From contig OY744519.1 of NCBI GenBank assembly GCA_963556195.1, forward strand, positions 39,530,301-39,594,300: a stretch of 64,000 bases of DNA, in the 5' to 3' direction. Source of the DNA: Sepiola atlantica. Taxonomy: Eukaryota > Mollusca > Cephalopoda > Sepiida > Sepiolidae. A program made the translations under genes and the position numbers. The first letter of the stretch is position 1, and the number at the start of each line of letters is the position of its first letter. Positions 24,287 to 36,360 of the stretch are shown piece by piece. Below the pieces are notes generated by a model. The model saw only the letters and a program-made list of their open reading frames with translations, made no database searches and was not told the DNA's origin.

Positions 24287-26252
24287 GATACTTTATAAAA
24301 ACACTTTGGGGGGAATACTAAACGATAAATAGTAAACAAACAAAGAATGATAAATAAATAAATAAATGTTTAATAAATTATACCTACTCAATAAATTATG
24401 CCACTAAGTTTTCCTTAAATATAAACGCACTATTGAAGCAGTAAAATAGACAAAACCCATCATAAATAATTAAATTAATTTTAATAAAATTTAATTACGA
24501 TTAAGACCCATATATTATATTTAACTCTGAACCAGTACTTACTTCAAAAGTGGCACGTCAACAATTCACCGTTTTTAAATGATACAATTTCTGTTCCGTT
24601 TTTTTCGAGAGAACCTTTAAAATACGAAATTACAAATAAATAAATAAATAAGTAGAAAACACCTAACAAAATAAACTCGTTAAAACATACAACTATACAT
24701 AAAATAAATAACCAATCCAGTACATGAAATTCAAACCTTCAAAAAGAGGCGTCAGTATAACAAACTTTTTAAACGACAAATTCAAACCCCATGTTAGTTT
24801 TTTTCATTTTTCAAGGCACTGAAAATCGCGTGCAATGTATATACGGTCTTCCAAACACAACTCTTTAAATGTGAATAGAAAACTACAAATAAATATTTAA
24901 ATAAAACAACTTACTAACAATAAATATAATAAAACTAAATTAATTCGCAACCGATATATTCGAAAAGATACCCCTAAAGAAGGCCAAAGGTTACAGCAGC
25001 CGAAACGTTGAGAGAATAACCAGATGTGAACAGTAATCCAAATTATACAGATCTGATATATTTACATTTTCAAATGGGGCGTTGCGCCAATAGTAGACCC
25101 ACTAAAACACTTCGAAATATTCTAAATAAAATGAAATGTGTGGTATATTGATTAATTGTTGTGTAATACCTATTGTCAACATTTTACAAAAATATGAGCT
25201 ATCTGAATGTTCACAAAAAGCTTACATCCTTTCATTTGCGTGAAATTAAATTAAAGTAAATATAGCATATATTTAAACGCGTTGTGTTCAAAAATCTATA
25301 ATGATCCGTTAATTAGTTTAAGACTGAAGCATGTATACGCAAACATATAAACACACCTACCCCTATAAACGTAACATGGGAAGTAACATATTCGGCATAT
25401 GCAAAAGATTGTCTGCAATTTCATGCGACGCACGATAATCTAAAGTGTATAAATACCATCCTTAGAGTGTGTTTATATATAAATACAAATTCAAACTGAA
25501 ATTTATACAGACTGTAACTATTCCATTAAACACTTTTCACGATGGGCTGTCAAATGGAACTCAAGTAACATGTTGATACAAGCAAAATGTATTTCTTACT
25601 AAGCCGCCTGTAACCCGTTTGGTCAGGATTTGTTAAACAAATATTAAATATTAATTTCTTAATTTTGACATTCATATATAAAATCATGTTTTTACAAGAA
25701 ATTATTTATTTAAAAATGTATCATAATAACTTTTGAATGGCACTGTTTGTCAACTTTTGAAAATATAAACCTAATTCTTCGAAGTCATCTATTTTTAGGT
25801 ATGTCCTTCTTGATATTAATCATCTTTACTTCTCTAGTCTTGCAAATAAGCTGTCGCTCTTTGACCCTCTCTCTCCCCATTTTCTCTCACTTTTCTTTGT
25901 TCTTTTCTTTATCTCTTCTGTTCTACCTCTTTTAAAATGATTTACATCATTTCTCCTCTTCCACTAAGTATCTTAATATCCGCATTACTTATACCGTTGT
26001 CTCTCTCACCATGTAAAACATTTAATTTTTAGATTTTCATTGAAGAATATTATCTAACGCATTTATATAAAGGTGAAAATTGTGCACGACACTCTGACAA
26101 GCAAGAAATATGACAAACAACCCTGTGTTTGTAGTACATCAATTATTTTGTAAAGCTCGAATTGAAAAACATATACATAGAGCCTAGTCTGTGTAGGGTT
26201 TTACTGTCTTGAATCAGATTTGTTCTAATTTCTAGGTGATGTATTTCTATCA

Positions 26253-26253
<1 letters not shown>
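24287..26253. other. AT-rich DNA with one dispersed repeat copy
   Basis: No gene is supported. AAAT-type tetranucleotide runs occur near 24355 and 24635. About 25060-25400 matches the diverged family described at 5560-5885 (GGGGCGTTGCGCC, AAATATAGCATATATTTAAA, GATCCGTTAATTAG, then ACATATAAACACACC). A C/T-rich patch lies at 25860-25930, where a 62-codon frame has a hydrophobic translation typical of such sequence. Confidence 0.45.

Positions 26254-26303
<50 letters not shown>
26254..26303. repeat. (TA)n microsatellite
   Basis: A 50 bp TA run that ends almost at the left edge of the 290 bp tandem duplication. Confidence 0.97.
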
Positions 26304-26304
<1 letters not shown>

Positions 26305-26307
26305 CAT

Positions 26308-26597
26308 TTAGGAAAGTTCATTTTTTAAGCTTCAATGAAATTTAAAACGTAAGAAAAGAGGCAAACTGTCTTCAAAAAACATTTGTTAGATGCGTATATA
26401 TTTTATTAAAATCAAAACAAATATCTTCATTTTTACTTTTTTTACTAATATTTCACTAAATATAATGAGCATCATAAAAGTTTTAAACAAATATAAACTA
26501 TGTATCCTTATTACTTATTAATGTATACGTAAGCATCCTTATTGGTGGTGACGAAAGATTGGCGTCCGGGTGTTATGTAGACAAAGAGTGAAAACGT
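26308..26597 (+). repeat. 290 bp tandem duplication, copy 1
   Basis: Begins TTTAGGAAAGTTCATTTTTT and ends AGACAAAGAGTGAAAACG. By eye every base matches copy 2. The left border lies within a few bases of a (TA)n tract. No coding potential. Confidence 0.93.
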
Positions 26598-26887
26598 TTA
26601 GGAAAGTTCATTTTTTAAGCTTCAATGAAATTTAAAACGTAAGAAAAGAGGCAAACTGTCTTCAAAAAACATTTGTTAGATGCGTATATATTTTATTAAA
26701 ATCAAAACAAATATCTTCATTTTTACTTTTTTTACTAATATTTCACTAAATATAATGAGCATCATAAAAGTTTTAAACAAATATAAACTATGTATCCTTA
26801 TTACTTATTAATGTATACGTAAGCATCCTTATTGGTGGTGACGAAAGATTGGCGTCCGGGTGTTATGTAGACAAAGAGTGAAAACGT
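26598..26887 (+). repeat. 290 bp tandem duplication, copy 2
   Basis: Directly abuts copy 1 with no spacer and appears identical to it, implying a recent duplication or an assembly artefact. It is followed by unique sequence and then a diverged third copy. Confidence 0.93.
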
Positions 26888-26942
26888 GTATCTTTTTAAA
26901 TCTGAACTTAAAAACGCGAATGGCTCGCAAGTAGACATATAT

Positions 26943-27190
26943 TTGGGAAAGTTAATTTACATAAGCATCAATGAAATTTCAAGCGTAAAGAGATAGGCAA
27001 AATACCTTCGAACATCATTTGTTAGATGCGTTTATATTTTATTAAAATCAAAACAAATGTCTTCATTTTGATTTTTTGTACTAATATTTCACTCGATATA
27101 ACGAGCATTTTCAGAGTGTTAAATCAAATATAAGATATTTACCTTATTATTTTTTATGTATACGAAGAATCCTTTTTAGTGGGGATTAAA
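26943..27190 (+). repeat. Diverged third copy of the 290 bp unit
   Basis: Starts TTGGGAAAGTTAATTTACAT and contains TTGTTAGATGCGTTTATATT and AAAACAAATGTCTTCATTTT, with many substitutions relative to copies 1 and 2. This shows the unit existed long before the recent identical duplication. Confidence 0.82.
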
Positions 27191-27196
27191 CCTTAG

Positions 27197-27262
27197 ATGA
27201 TGCTCGATATATTGAGTGAAATATTAGTAAAAAAATTAAAAATGAAGATATTTGTTTTGCAC
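27197..27262 (-). repeat. Inverted fragment of the 290 bp unit
   Basis: Reverse complement of the AAAACAAATATCTTCATTTT...TTTCACTxxATATAxxGAGCATC segment of the same unit. With the forward third copy just upstream it can form a hairpin with ~65 bp arms and a ~90-150 bp loop. A forward frame (27197-27448) starts here but matches nothing known. Confidence 0.8.
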
Positions 27263-27859
27263 GGGGATGATTTCTCCAATCGCTTTCCTTCACACCATTG
27301 GACACTACACTCGTCAGGTTCACCTCCTTCTACAGTTGCCAGGAGAAAAAGATGTCATGTACCTGGTTGCCAACTCACCCTGGCTACACTATCTCCGGCC
27401 TCCCCTAAACTCTGCACGACCTCTACATTCCCTGGAGCAAAAAGGTAAAATTTCTATAAAAAGTACCATATTTATCTTCATTATTAATGTTAATAAGGGT
27501 GTTTATTTAGTTCTTCACGTCCGTGTATGTTAGATAAAATAACCTTGTTCGATCAGGTCCCTCTGACAGCAGTCTACTTTGTTAATGATAATTATGGTGT
27601 CTATTTACTTTTTTCATGTGTGTGTATGTTAGATGAAATAACCTAGGTCAATCACCTATTAAATATTTTATATGAATATAATAAACGCTATCAATGGGGA
27701 AGAATAATTTTTCTTTTAAATTCACCGATCGAGACGTTATTTCATATGAATATAAATATTAGTGCTAACAATTAGGACCGTTCCCATACCATACTACTCA
27801 GACTACATAATATACCATCAGAGTTGAACTCCAGGCCTTGACTCCTTCCTGAACACCAG
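27263..27859. other. Unassigned
   Basis: Two overlapping frames (27197-27448 and 27252-27533) cover a slightly GC-richer patch but lack recognisable domains. TGTATGTTAGAT(A/G)AAATAACCT occurs twice (near 27523 and 27625), a weak direct repeat about 100 bp apart. Confidence 0.4.
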
Positions 27860-28260
27860 ACTCTGCCTCCTACCTGAACCATTAGGACCTGACTACTTCC
27901 TGAAGAGTTGGCCCCGACTCTTTCTTGAACCTCAGGGTGACTGTTTCACATACTGCAAGCTCTGAATATCCAGGTTTGACTGTTTTTTCTCAAAACTCTG
28001 ACTCCTTCCCCAGCATCGTTTTTTTATATCCTGGGCAATGCTGCATCTAAACACACCTGCTCTCTCTAGGATATTGAGCCTGATGTTCTGCTTCCTACCT
28101 TAACCTAAAAATCTGACTCCTACCTGAACCGTCTGCTCTGACTCCTCAGAACCTCACGATGACTCATTCCCGCACCTTAGGCTCTGACTCGTTCCTAATT
28201 GTTTACCGACCTTCCTGAGTTGACTGTTTCACAAAGGTTTGACTATAACTGCTCCCCAAC
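27860..28260 (+). repeat. CTGACTCCTTCCTGAACC-type minisatellite
   Basis: Irregular repetition of CTCTGACTCCTTCCTGAACC and CTGACTGTTTCACA words about every 25-35 bp. It overlaps the first inverted core of the next family (near 28069), so the two are interleaved. No coding content. Confidence 0.6.
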
Positions 28261-29350
28261 ATCAGTTGTTCTAATCCTGTGCAATGGTGCGTATAATAAA
28301 CACACCTGCTCTATCTAGGATATTGAACTCTATTTGATTAAACACCCGCTCTATGTAGGATAATGAGCACTTTTAAAATTAAGGAGGCCTAAAGAGCACT
28401 ATCACAACCAAGCGCCTAGAATTTGTTAAATTTCACTGTAAAAAATGCTGCCTGATTTGCTAGTCTCTTTTACCGGATAACATTAAAAGCAGTGTTTAAT
28501 TATTGATAAAATTAAAGGGAAAATGCCAATTTTCCCTTACCCGTAAAGAAATTACTTTTTTTTTATGTTAACCTTCCACTTACCTTGTTCAGCAACACAT
28601 GTCTTAGCTGGGTTATTTTACATATATATTCATTTTTTTCATATGTTAGAACAATGATGACCGACGACACCCAAACCCCCCACTTTTGATTGCCTTGTGT
28701 CTAATTTGTGTTATGAGTAAATGTGGTATTGTAGTGACTGGCATTCTAGTTATAGTAAGGTATACATTTTCATTATTTTAGAACACTTTTGAAAGCCTTG
28801 TGTCTAACTTGTTTTGAATGTAATTTCTTCATATTTTCTACAAGAAAATATTTCAAAGTTTAGTATTTGTTCAGATGGATGCTACCACCCTTAGACTGCT
28901 ACCTACTTCAGTTACCAATTAAGTGTTTAGTTAACGTCCGTAAAAACTAAAAATAATTAAAGTTTACAACTTGTTCAATAAATCAAAAATCAAATATAAG
29001 GTTATGAGTAAATGTGGGATTGTGGGACTGATCATTCTAGTTAAAAGTAGGATATACCAAATTTACACAAAGCTGCTGTATTTAGGGTAATGAACATTGA
29101 CAGATTAGGCCTGTTACAACTTACCAAGTGTTACACTGTTCTATCTAACATATTGAACAGTTGCTGATTTAGTGTATATCCATTAGTAAATTACACACAT
29201 GCTCTCTCTAGGATATTGTGCACTGTTAGATTCACCATAATACATACTAAGACTCACACTATATTATAACGCATACTTCCTCTATCTAAAGTATTAAGCA
29301 CATCCGGATTCAGCATTTACTATGTTTTCAGTGTCCTACAGCATTATTGT
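28030..29350 (-). repeat. Same tandem family as 21.7-22.7 kb, inverted
   Basis: On the plus strand the cores read CACACCTGCTCTATCTAGGA then TATTGAGC (near 28069, 28310, 28352, 29136, 29203 and 29280), preceded by GGGCAATGCTGC. This is the reverse complement of the AGATAGAGCAGGTGTGTTTA core at 21.7-22.7 kb. Cores are sparse and diverged, with unrelated sequence between. Confidence 0.72.
28853..28900 (+). pseudogene. Isolated U2-headed repeat relic
   Basis: TCAAAGTTTAGTATTTGTTC then AGATGGATGCTACCACCC corresponds to the head of the 13 kb units (TCAAAGTGTAGTATCTGTTC, CGATGGATGCTGCACCCC). Only about 50 bp is preserved. Confidence 0.6.
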
Positions 29351-30839
29351 GCACATCTGTTGGATATAAAGAACTGCGCAGTGTTTTCTACAACATGTAT
29401 ACCATTTATAAAGTGTCCTAGTGCAGTAATAATTTATTGATCCTGAGTTTGTTTCAGATTATAAACCGAGGCATGAACAATAAAACACTAGTCAAAAAAG
29501 GTGCTTAACATATTTATGAAAAATTACTTTATTGCTCAATATATTGGAACACATTTATTTTAAGTTTGTTCACCACTTTCAAGCAAGGATATAATGAAAA
29601 AAACGAAAACAATTTCATATTTAAATGGGTGAGTTTTATTTTAATGTGTCTTTTCAGAATGGGTAATTGTGTCGAAAGATAAAAATACATATTTAAAAAA
29701 ATAACTGTAGCACTTAATGATAGCAATCACAGAAACACATTGTTCAACCGTGATGTTTTAGAAAGAAAATGTTTTTTCAACCGTCCTCATTTTGATTATT
29801 CGTAATAATTTTTTGCTATAGTCTTCATTCTATATAAAAGAATATAAAAAATAAATTTCAAGCTACATTGTCATCATCGAAATCTCCAGTTTGATTGTGT
29901 GGTTGATGAAACTAAGTAGGCAAATTCACTTGAATGAAAGATGTAATTGGGGAAAAAACAACCAAATTGTCTGAAATGGAAGATGAAATTAGAAAATATA
30001 TTATTCAATTGAATGAGTAACAGTAATCAAAATGATGTGGCCAAAATGTACATCATTAATAATCACTTTTTAAACTCAAAATATGAAAGTACTGAAATGT
30101 TTGTGTTAAGTTCTTACTAGTGACTTGTTATCATCAAGAATCCACCCCAAAAGTGCTCTTTTTTGTGATTTTGAGGAATAGGTAATTAAAAAATTGGAGC
30201 TATGGCGTAGTTAGGATGCAAGTACTTCCGACTATAAACAGAGAAAGGTGAATCAATTTCCAATGCTTTTACACAATACTAATTGAGCAAAACTGAATTT
30301 TCAACATACACTTAGTTCATGGTTAGGTTAGGGCCAGTTTAGGTTAGGGCAAAAAGCAAAATAAAAATGTTGGTTAATATTGTGTAAACTGTTCGGTAAA
30401 GTTCATTAATGTTAGCCTGTAGGGGAAGTGTTCGGTCAAAATTGGAATTAATGATAAAAGTTCCTAAAAAGTAGTTTTTCTTTTGTTTTGAAAAAGCACT
30501 CCACGGATCCCCTGCGCCACCCTCCATATAACTGTACAATAATGTTATTCCTCAGAGACCTGGTACACAATGTTATTGCAGGAATTGAATCCTTCGTTTT
30601 TTACTAATCATACATCAAACTAAAAAGTCATGTATGAAAAATAAATTGTTGATAACGATTACACACACACACACACATAACTGAAGCAGTGAGTCCTGTG
30701 TTTATAAGAATAAATGGTTTCTATTCATCCATGTATAAAGTTATGGGTAGTCTGAAGAAAATGCAGTTTGTTTAAAATTAGATATTGTTTTGTAGTAAAA
30801 TATATAAAATTACAAAGAACAAATGGCATTGGAATTTTG
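29351..30839. other. AT-rich DNA, nothing recognised
   Basis: No supported gene. GGTTAGGTTAGGGCCAGTTT near 30320 contains two short GGTTAGG words and a third GGTTAGGGC follows. An (AC)n run of about 18 bp lies at 30661-30678. Frames at 29529-29726 and 30339-30539 match nothing. Confidence 0.45.
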
Positions 30840-33035
30840 ATTGTTTTCTACACTCTTCAGGAGCTGTAAATTTTGTCTTCTTTATTCATTGATTTAAGAT
30901 TCTGAATGGTTTAAGACTTTAGGTCAGTTTTGAAGTTTTAAATTGGTGATTTACTGAAACAGAACATGGTGGCAATGATATTGTGATTTTTATTGTTTTC
31001 TACACTCTCCAGAGGTTGTCATTTTTGTCTTGTTTATTCATTTATTTTAGATTCATAAGGATTAAGACTTTATGTCATTTTGGCAGTTAAAATGAATTTA
31101 GAATTCTGAAAACTCTTGGAGAGTTGTAAATTGGTAATTTGCCGAAATAGAATCATGCACGTAAAAAAATGAATATAAGGATTGTTGAAACAAAAAACTT
31201 TGTTAATGTTGTGGCGATAAATATCGCAATTCTGATTGTTTTCTACACTCTTCACTTTGTCTTGTTCTTTGTTTGTTTTCTGATTATGGCGAAATATGAC
31301 TTTGGGTCAATTTGGGTTTTTAAATGAATTTATAATTTTTTAAACTCTTCGGGAGTTTGGAATTGATTATTTGCTGCAAAATAATTTTAAAAATAATCAA
31401 AAACAAAACAGACATGAGAATATTTTAAACAAAAAACTTTGTAAAATGTTTGATTGTCGGGGATAAAAAATGACATTTTTTATAATTAGTGTATACTCTT
31501 GAGGAGTTGTAAATGTGGCTGTTTTTGACAGCGGAATAATCAGTTGTTTGTTTTTGATTCTGGCAGAATACCACTTTAAGTCTATTTGGGAGTCAACAAT
31601 TATTTTGAATTATCGACTCTTGGGGAGTTTCCAACTGATAATTTTTCAATATAGAATCATAAAAGTAAAAAAAAAAACGAATATATGAATGGTTGAAATA
31701 AATATACGTGTTAAATGTGGTGGCGATAAATATCGCAATTCTGATTGTTTTCTACACTCTTCAGGGGGTTGTAAATTTTGTCTTGTTCATTGTTTGTTTT
31801 CGATTATGGCGAAATAAGTCTTTAGGTCAATCTATGATTTGAAACGAATTCAGAATTCTGAAAACTCTTGGGGAGTTTAAAATTGATAATTTGTTGAAAA
31901 AAGAAATTTTTTTAAAATCCAAATAGAAAACGGACATAAGAATATTTTAAACGAAAAACCTTGTAAAATGTGTGATTGTCGGGGATTAAAAATGAAATTT
32001 TCATAATGTTTTGTATACTCTTGAGGACTTGTAAATGTGGCTTTTTTTGACAGCGGAATACTCGTTTGTTTGTTTTTATTCTGGCGGAATAAGACTTTAG
32101 GTCAATTTGGGAGTCAACATTTATTTTGAATTCTGAATTGGGGAATTTTAATTTGGTAATTTGTCGAAAAAGAATCATGGAAGCCAAAATAAAAACGAAT
32201 ATATGAATGGTTGAAATAAAAAACTTTGTTAAATGTTGTGGCGATAAATATCGTAATTCTTATTGTTTTCTACACTCTTCAGGAGTTGTAAATGTTTTCT
32301 TGTTCATTGTTTATTTCGATTATGGCGAAATAAGACTTTGGGTCAATTTGGGTTTGTAAATGAATTTAGAATTCTTAAAACTCTTGGGGAGTTTGAAATT
32401 GATAATTTGCTGAAAAATATTTTTTTAAATAATCAAAAACAAAACGGACATAAGAATATTTGAAACAAAAAATGTGTGATTGTCGGGGATAAAAAATGAA
32501 CTGTTCATAATTTTGTGTATACTCTTGAGGAGTTGTAAATGTGGCTGTTTTTGAGAGCGGTATACTCGGCTTTTTGTCTCTGATTCTGGCAGAATAAGAC
32601 GTTAGGTCAATTTGGGAGTCAAAATGTATTTTGCATTCTGAACTCTTGTGGAGTTTTAATTTGGAAATTTGTCGAAACGGAATCATGAAAGTAAAAAAAA
32701 CAAAAAAAAACGAATATATGAATAGTTGAAACAAACAACTTTGTTTAATATTGTGGGGATGAATATCGCACTTTTTATTGTTTTCCACACTCTTCAGGAG
32801 TTGTAAATGTTGTCTCGTTTTCTGTTTGTTTTCGATTCTGGTAGGATAAGACTTTTGGTCAATTTCGTATTTGAAATGAATTGCGAATTCTGAAAACTCT
32901 TGGCGAGTTACAAATTGATAATTTGCTGAAACAAAAGCATGAAAAAAATTAACGTATTTAAGAAAGGCTAAAGAAACATTTTTTAAATGTGGTGGTAATG
33001 AATATCGGTATCTGTAATGTTTTTTACACTCTTTT
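30840..33035 (+). repeat. Satellite with alternating A/B higher-order repeat
   Basis: Monomers of about 240-268 bp start at ACACTCTTCAGGAGTTGTAAA (type A: near 31240, 31750, 32269, 32785) or ATACTCTTGAGGAGTTGTAA (type B: near 31493, 32012, 32517). They alternate strictly, giving a dimer period of about 515 bp. Both share AAGACTTTAGGTCAATTTGG and AACTCTTGGGGAGTTT. Type A carries AAAACGGACATAAGAAT and GATTGTCGGGGAT; type B carries GAATATATGAATGGTTGAAA and GTGGCGATAAATATCGCAAT. The outer monomers (about 31003-31240 and 32785-33022) join an A-like left half to a B-like right half. The 231-codon reverse frame at 32375-33070 is a by-product. Confidence 0.85.
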
Positions 33036-33284
33036 GAAAAAGTTCTCATTTGAAAATTACATCTGATCACTGTAGTAGTTTAAATACAAATGTCGATATC
33101 TCTAGGGTATCGAATCAAAAACGAAATCTATTCCTACAGGTTCTAAAAATGATACAACTTCTGAATTCACTCCACAATAGTAACACATTTCGATTTTTCT
33201 TTAACATTTTCACACATTTTCAGATATTATTTTGTTTGTCTTATTTCTTATAGTATTTGGTTTCAGCAAATTATTACAAATGCA

Positions 33285-33580
33285 AACGTGTAATCAACTA
33301 AATCCCATCCATTCACTGTGGACGTCCCCAGATGTCGGAGAGCCTTATACTCAAATAGCTTCTTTCCTCGTACTGCTGACCTCTGGAACTCCCTTCCAGC
33401 TCCCTGTTTCCGCAACAGTACAGACATGCAGAAATTTAAAACTAATGTAAACAGACATCTCGCTGCGCAGATCCATATCTATGTTGATCTCCCATTTTCT
33501 TTTTTCTCAGTAGCCCCTTACGTCTACGGTGGCGGCCTGCCTTGTTTGGGGTGAACTATGTTAAAAAAAAAACAAAAAAA
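33285..33580 (+). mobile_element. Non-LTR retrotransposon 3' end with poly(A), copy 3
   Basis: Starts within the same C-terminal motif where copy 2 stops (TKSHPFTVDVPRCR), continues SFFPRTADLWNSLPAPCF and MQKFKTNVNRHLA, and ends FFSVAPYVYGGGLPCLG, then GTGAACTATGTT and an A-rich tail at 33560-33580. This is the normal 3' end of the LINE family at 10.7-11.7 kb: a 5'-truncated insertion of about 275 bp plus tail, relatively well preserved. Confidence 0.87.
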
Positions 33581-33705
33581 AACTTACCAACAGTCCAGAC
33601 TTAATAAGCAAATCTGATCACTTGGGAAGTCGAAATTAAAAATCCAGCTATTCTAGAGTCTATAAGGAAAACAATAGGTGACTCTTCCAATGTCTTAAAA
33701 AAACA

Positions 33706-33708
<3 letters not shown>

Positions 33709-33759
<51 letters not shown>
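33709..33759. repeat. (TA)n microsatellite
   Basis: A 50 bp TA run ending in a GGGGGG block. Confidence 0.97.
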
Positions 33760-33762
<3 letters not shown>

Positions 33763-34134
33763 GGGGATTCTTGAAACCAATCTTGTGTCTTTTTTATTTT
33801 AATTCATATAGCATAATACATCTTTAATATTAGTTTATCAATGCATATCTTATTTATTTTTTAATAATAAGTTTACTTCCTGTATAATTATGTTGCAATA
33901 TAAAGTAACTATTTTAATGCTATATTCTTAAGGTGATACATTTTTGATTCTTGAAAGCATTATCCTTGATTTTAGCCGAAACAATTGTTTGCCTTGATTA
34001 GAAACGTTTTTCCCCTATGAAAATCTATCTTTCGTCATAATTCATAAGTTCATAAGTTCATTCAAGCACTAACTGACTTCATGTCATAAAACAATCATAC
34101 ATTTGAAGAACTTTGAATGTTGAATTAGAACACA

Positions 34135-34208
34135 CATATATATATATATATATGTATATGTATATGTATATATATATATGTATATATATATATGTATATA
34201 TATACATA

Positions 34209-34271
<63 letters not shown>
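34135..34271. repeat. (TA)n with TATG interruptions
   Basis: About 137 bp of TA repeats with regular TG and AC interruptions in the left half. Reverse frames across it are repeat translations. Confidence 0.96.
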
Positions 34272-34275
<4 letters not shown>

Positions 34276-35284
34276 AGTGAATGTTTTTGTGTGCAATAGA
34301 ATTCGAGATTTGTACAATTAGTACATTTAAAAAGGGTTAACGCTTTCAAGGAATCTGAAGACACATTTGCATTATGTTCTTTCTCTTCTATTTGGAGGCA
34401 CTAGGGGAAATTATCTATTAAGAATATTAAATAATTATAATCTATAAGCATGTAAAGAAACAACATTTCTTACACACATATTCTTCGTTTTATTAAAGAA
34501 AATTAAAATTACAAAAATGATGTATCATTTAAGAATGTCTTTAAACAAGTATTCAACCTTTACACAGTTATTTATTAGTAAACGAAACGACTTAGCTTAT
34601 TGTTATATAGATGGGAGCATATCATGTTTATTACCCTTTTCTTTTGATATAATTATCTGTTTCATTAATAATACATAATTATTTCATACTAGGCTACTAT
34701 TCAAAAGATATGAGAAACATCGTAACTTATTTCGACCAGCTGTGCCTCTAAACATCTAATTTCAATAAATGATAGCTTGTAGGGATATAATTAGCTTCAG
34801 AAAGTGTAGGGAATTATTATTTAATCGGTTCGTTCTGTTGATGCCTTTTTTGCGCATTTACACATTTGTAACATTTTGGAGTGACAATGGCCCACTACGA
34901 TAACGAAAACATGCCCCTGTTGCACATGGCCCGACATTTGCGGTGTGAAATTAAACACTACATTTGACAGCAATTCTACATAACTGAATAATAAGAACCG
35001 TACGCATAATTATGGTTCTCTTGTTCCCAGCGGGCATCACTTTTCGATCAAACTCTCATAATAAGCGGGAAAATTATGAACGATGTTTAGCAATACACGA
35101 GAAAGAAATTCCCAAATGAGTAGCGACGAATATTAGAGACAATAACCCATTGTCTCATTTATTACAAAATGTGTATTCTTATGGTAAAATACGTCAACAC
35201 ATCTATATCAGTTGCTCTGTCCATCCGACTTTCAGGCATATATTGTAAATACAGTTTACTTTGTCCGTAACACGTCATTTTCAA
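34272..35284. other. AT-rich DNA, nothing recognised
   Basis: No open frame above 60 codons away from the repeat, and no periodicity. Confidence 0.5.
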
Positions 35285-36360
35285 ATAGCATTTTCTATAG
35301 GCCTGTCTCACATAAGTTTAAAATAGCATTTTCCTCACTTTTCTCTACCTTAGTTTGGAAAAGAATTTACTAAAGTTTCAAATCGAAGTTTCATTGGGCC
35401 TTTCTCGTTGAAGTTTCAAGTAGCATTTTCATGTAGCTGTCTCCCTTAAATTTAGAATTATTATTTTAATGAGTTTGTCTCATTAAAGTTAAATATAGCG
35501 TTTGCATGCTCCTATCTCGCTTAGGTTTGTAATGCTATTTCCATTGGCCTATCTCTCTTAAATTTGAAATAGCATTTTCCAGGCTCAGCTAGCTAATCTT
35601 CCAAATAGTATATTCATTGGTTTGTCTCGCGTAAGTTTGAAAGGACATTTTCATGGGCCTATTTCGTTTATGTTTCTAATAGTTTGCTTCAGCCTGCATC
35701 GTTTAAATTTTAAATACCATTTTTATAGCTCAATTTCTCTTAAAATTGAAATAGCATTTTCATGTGTCCGTCTCGAATAAGTTTCAGTCATCATTTTCAT
35801 GGAAGTGGGACGCTTAAGTTTTAATACCGTTACAAATATCATTTTCATAAGCTTGTCACGCTTAAGTTTGAAACAAAATTGTAATGGGCCTTTCTCGCAT
35901 ATGTTTTAAATAGCATTTTCATGAGCCTGTCTCGTTGAAATTTGAAATATTATTTTGATAGACATGTCACGTTTAAGTGTGAACAACAATTATCTTGGAC
36001 TTAGCTTAGCTTAAATTTGAAAGGGCGTGTTCATTGGTCGGTCGCGTTTATACTTCAAATGACATTTAAATGGACCTGTCTCACATACGTAAGTTTTAAA
36101 TAGGAGTTTAATAAAGTTAGTCTCGTTTTAGCTTTAAGTTGAATGTTCTTGGGCACGAATCGCTTAAGTTTGAAACAGCATTTTCATGAGCTTGCTTTAC
36201 TCAAGTTGGAAATTGTATTTTCGTGGGCCGTTCTTGCTTATATGCTTATAGAATTGTATTGCCCCTGTATCGTTAAAGTTTAAAATAGTATTTTCATTGA
36301 CCTGTATCGCTTAAGTTTAAATTGCATATTGCAGTGTCTGTCACATTTTGAAATGGTATT
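35285..36360 (+). repeat. ~39 bp minisatellite (CATTTTCATGGGCCTGTCTC)
   Basis: About 27 diverged units of 36-40 bp with consensus CATTTTCATGGGCCTGTCTC then GCTTAAGTTTGAAATAG, spanning more than 1 kb. Units carry many substitutions and small indels, so the array is old. No coding content. Confidence 0.88.

Noticed and set aside
30310..30355. Interstitial telomere-like GGTTAGG repeats
   Set aside because: Only two or three irregular GGTTAGG words; not a TTAGGG array.
32375..33070. 231-codon reverse open frame as a gene
   Set aside because: It lies entirely in the A/B satellite; repeated peptide words recur with the monomer period and no domain is visible.
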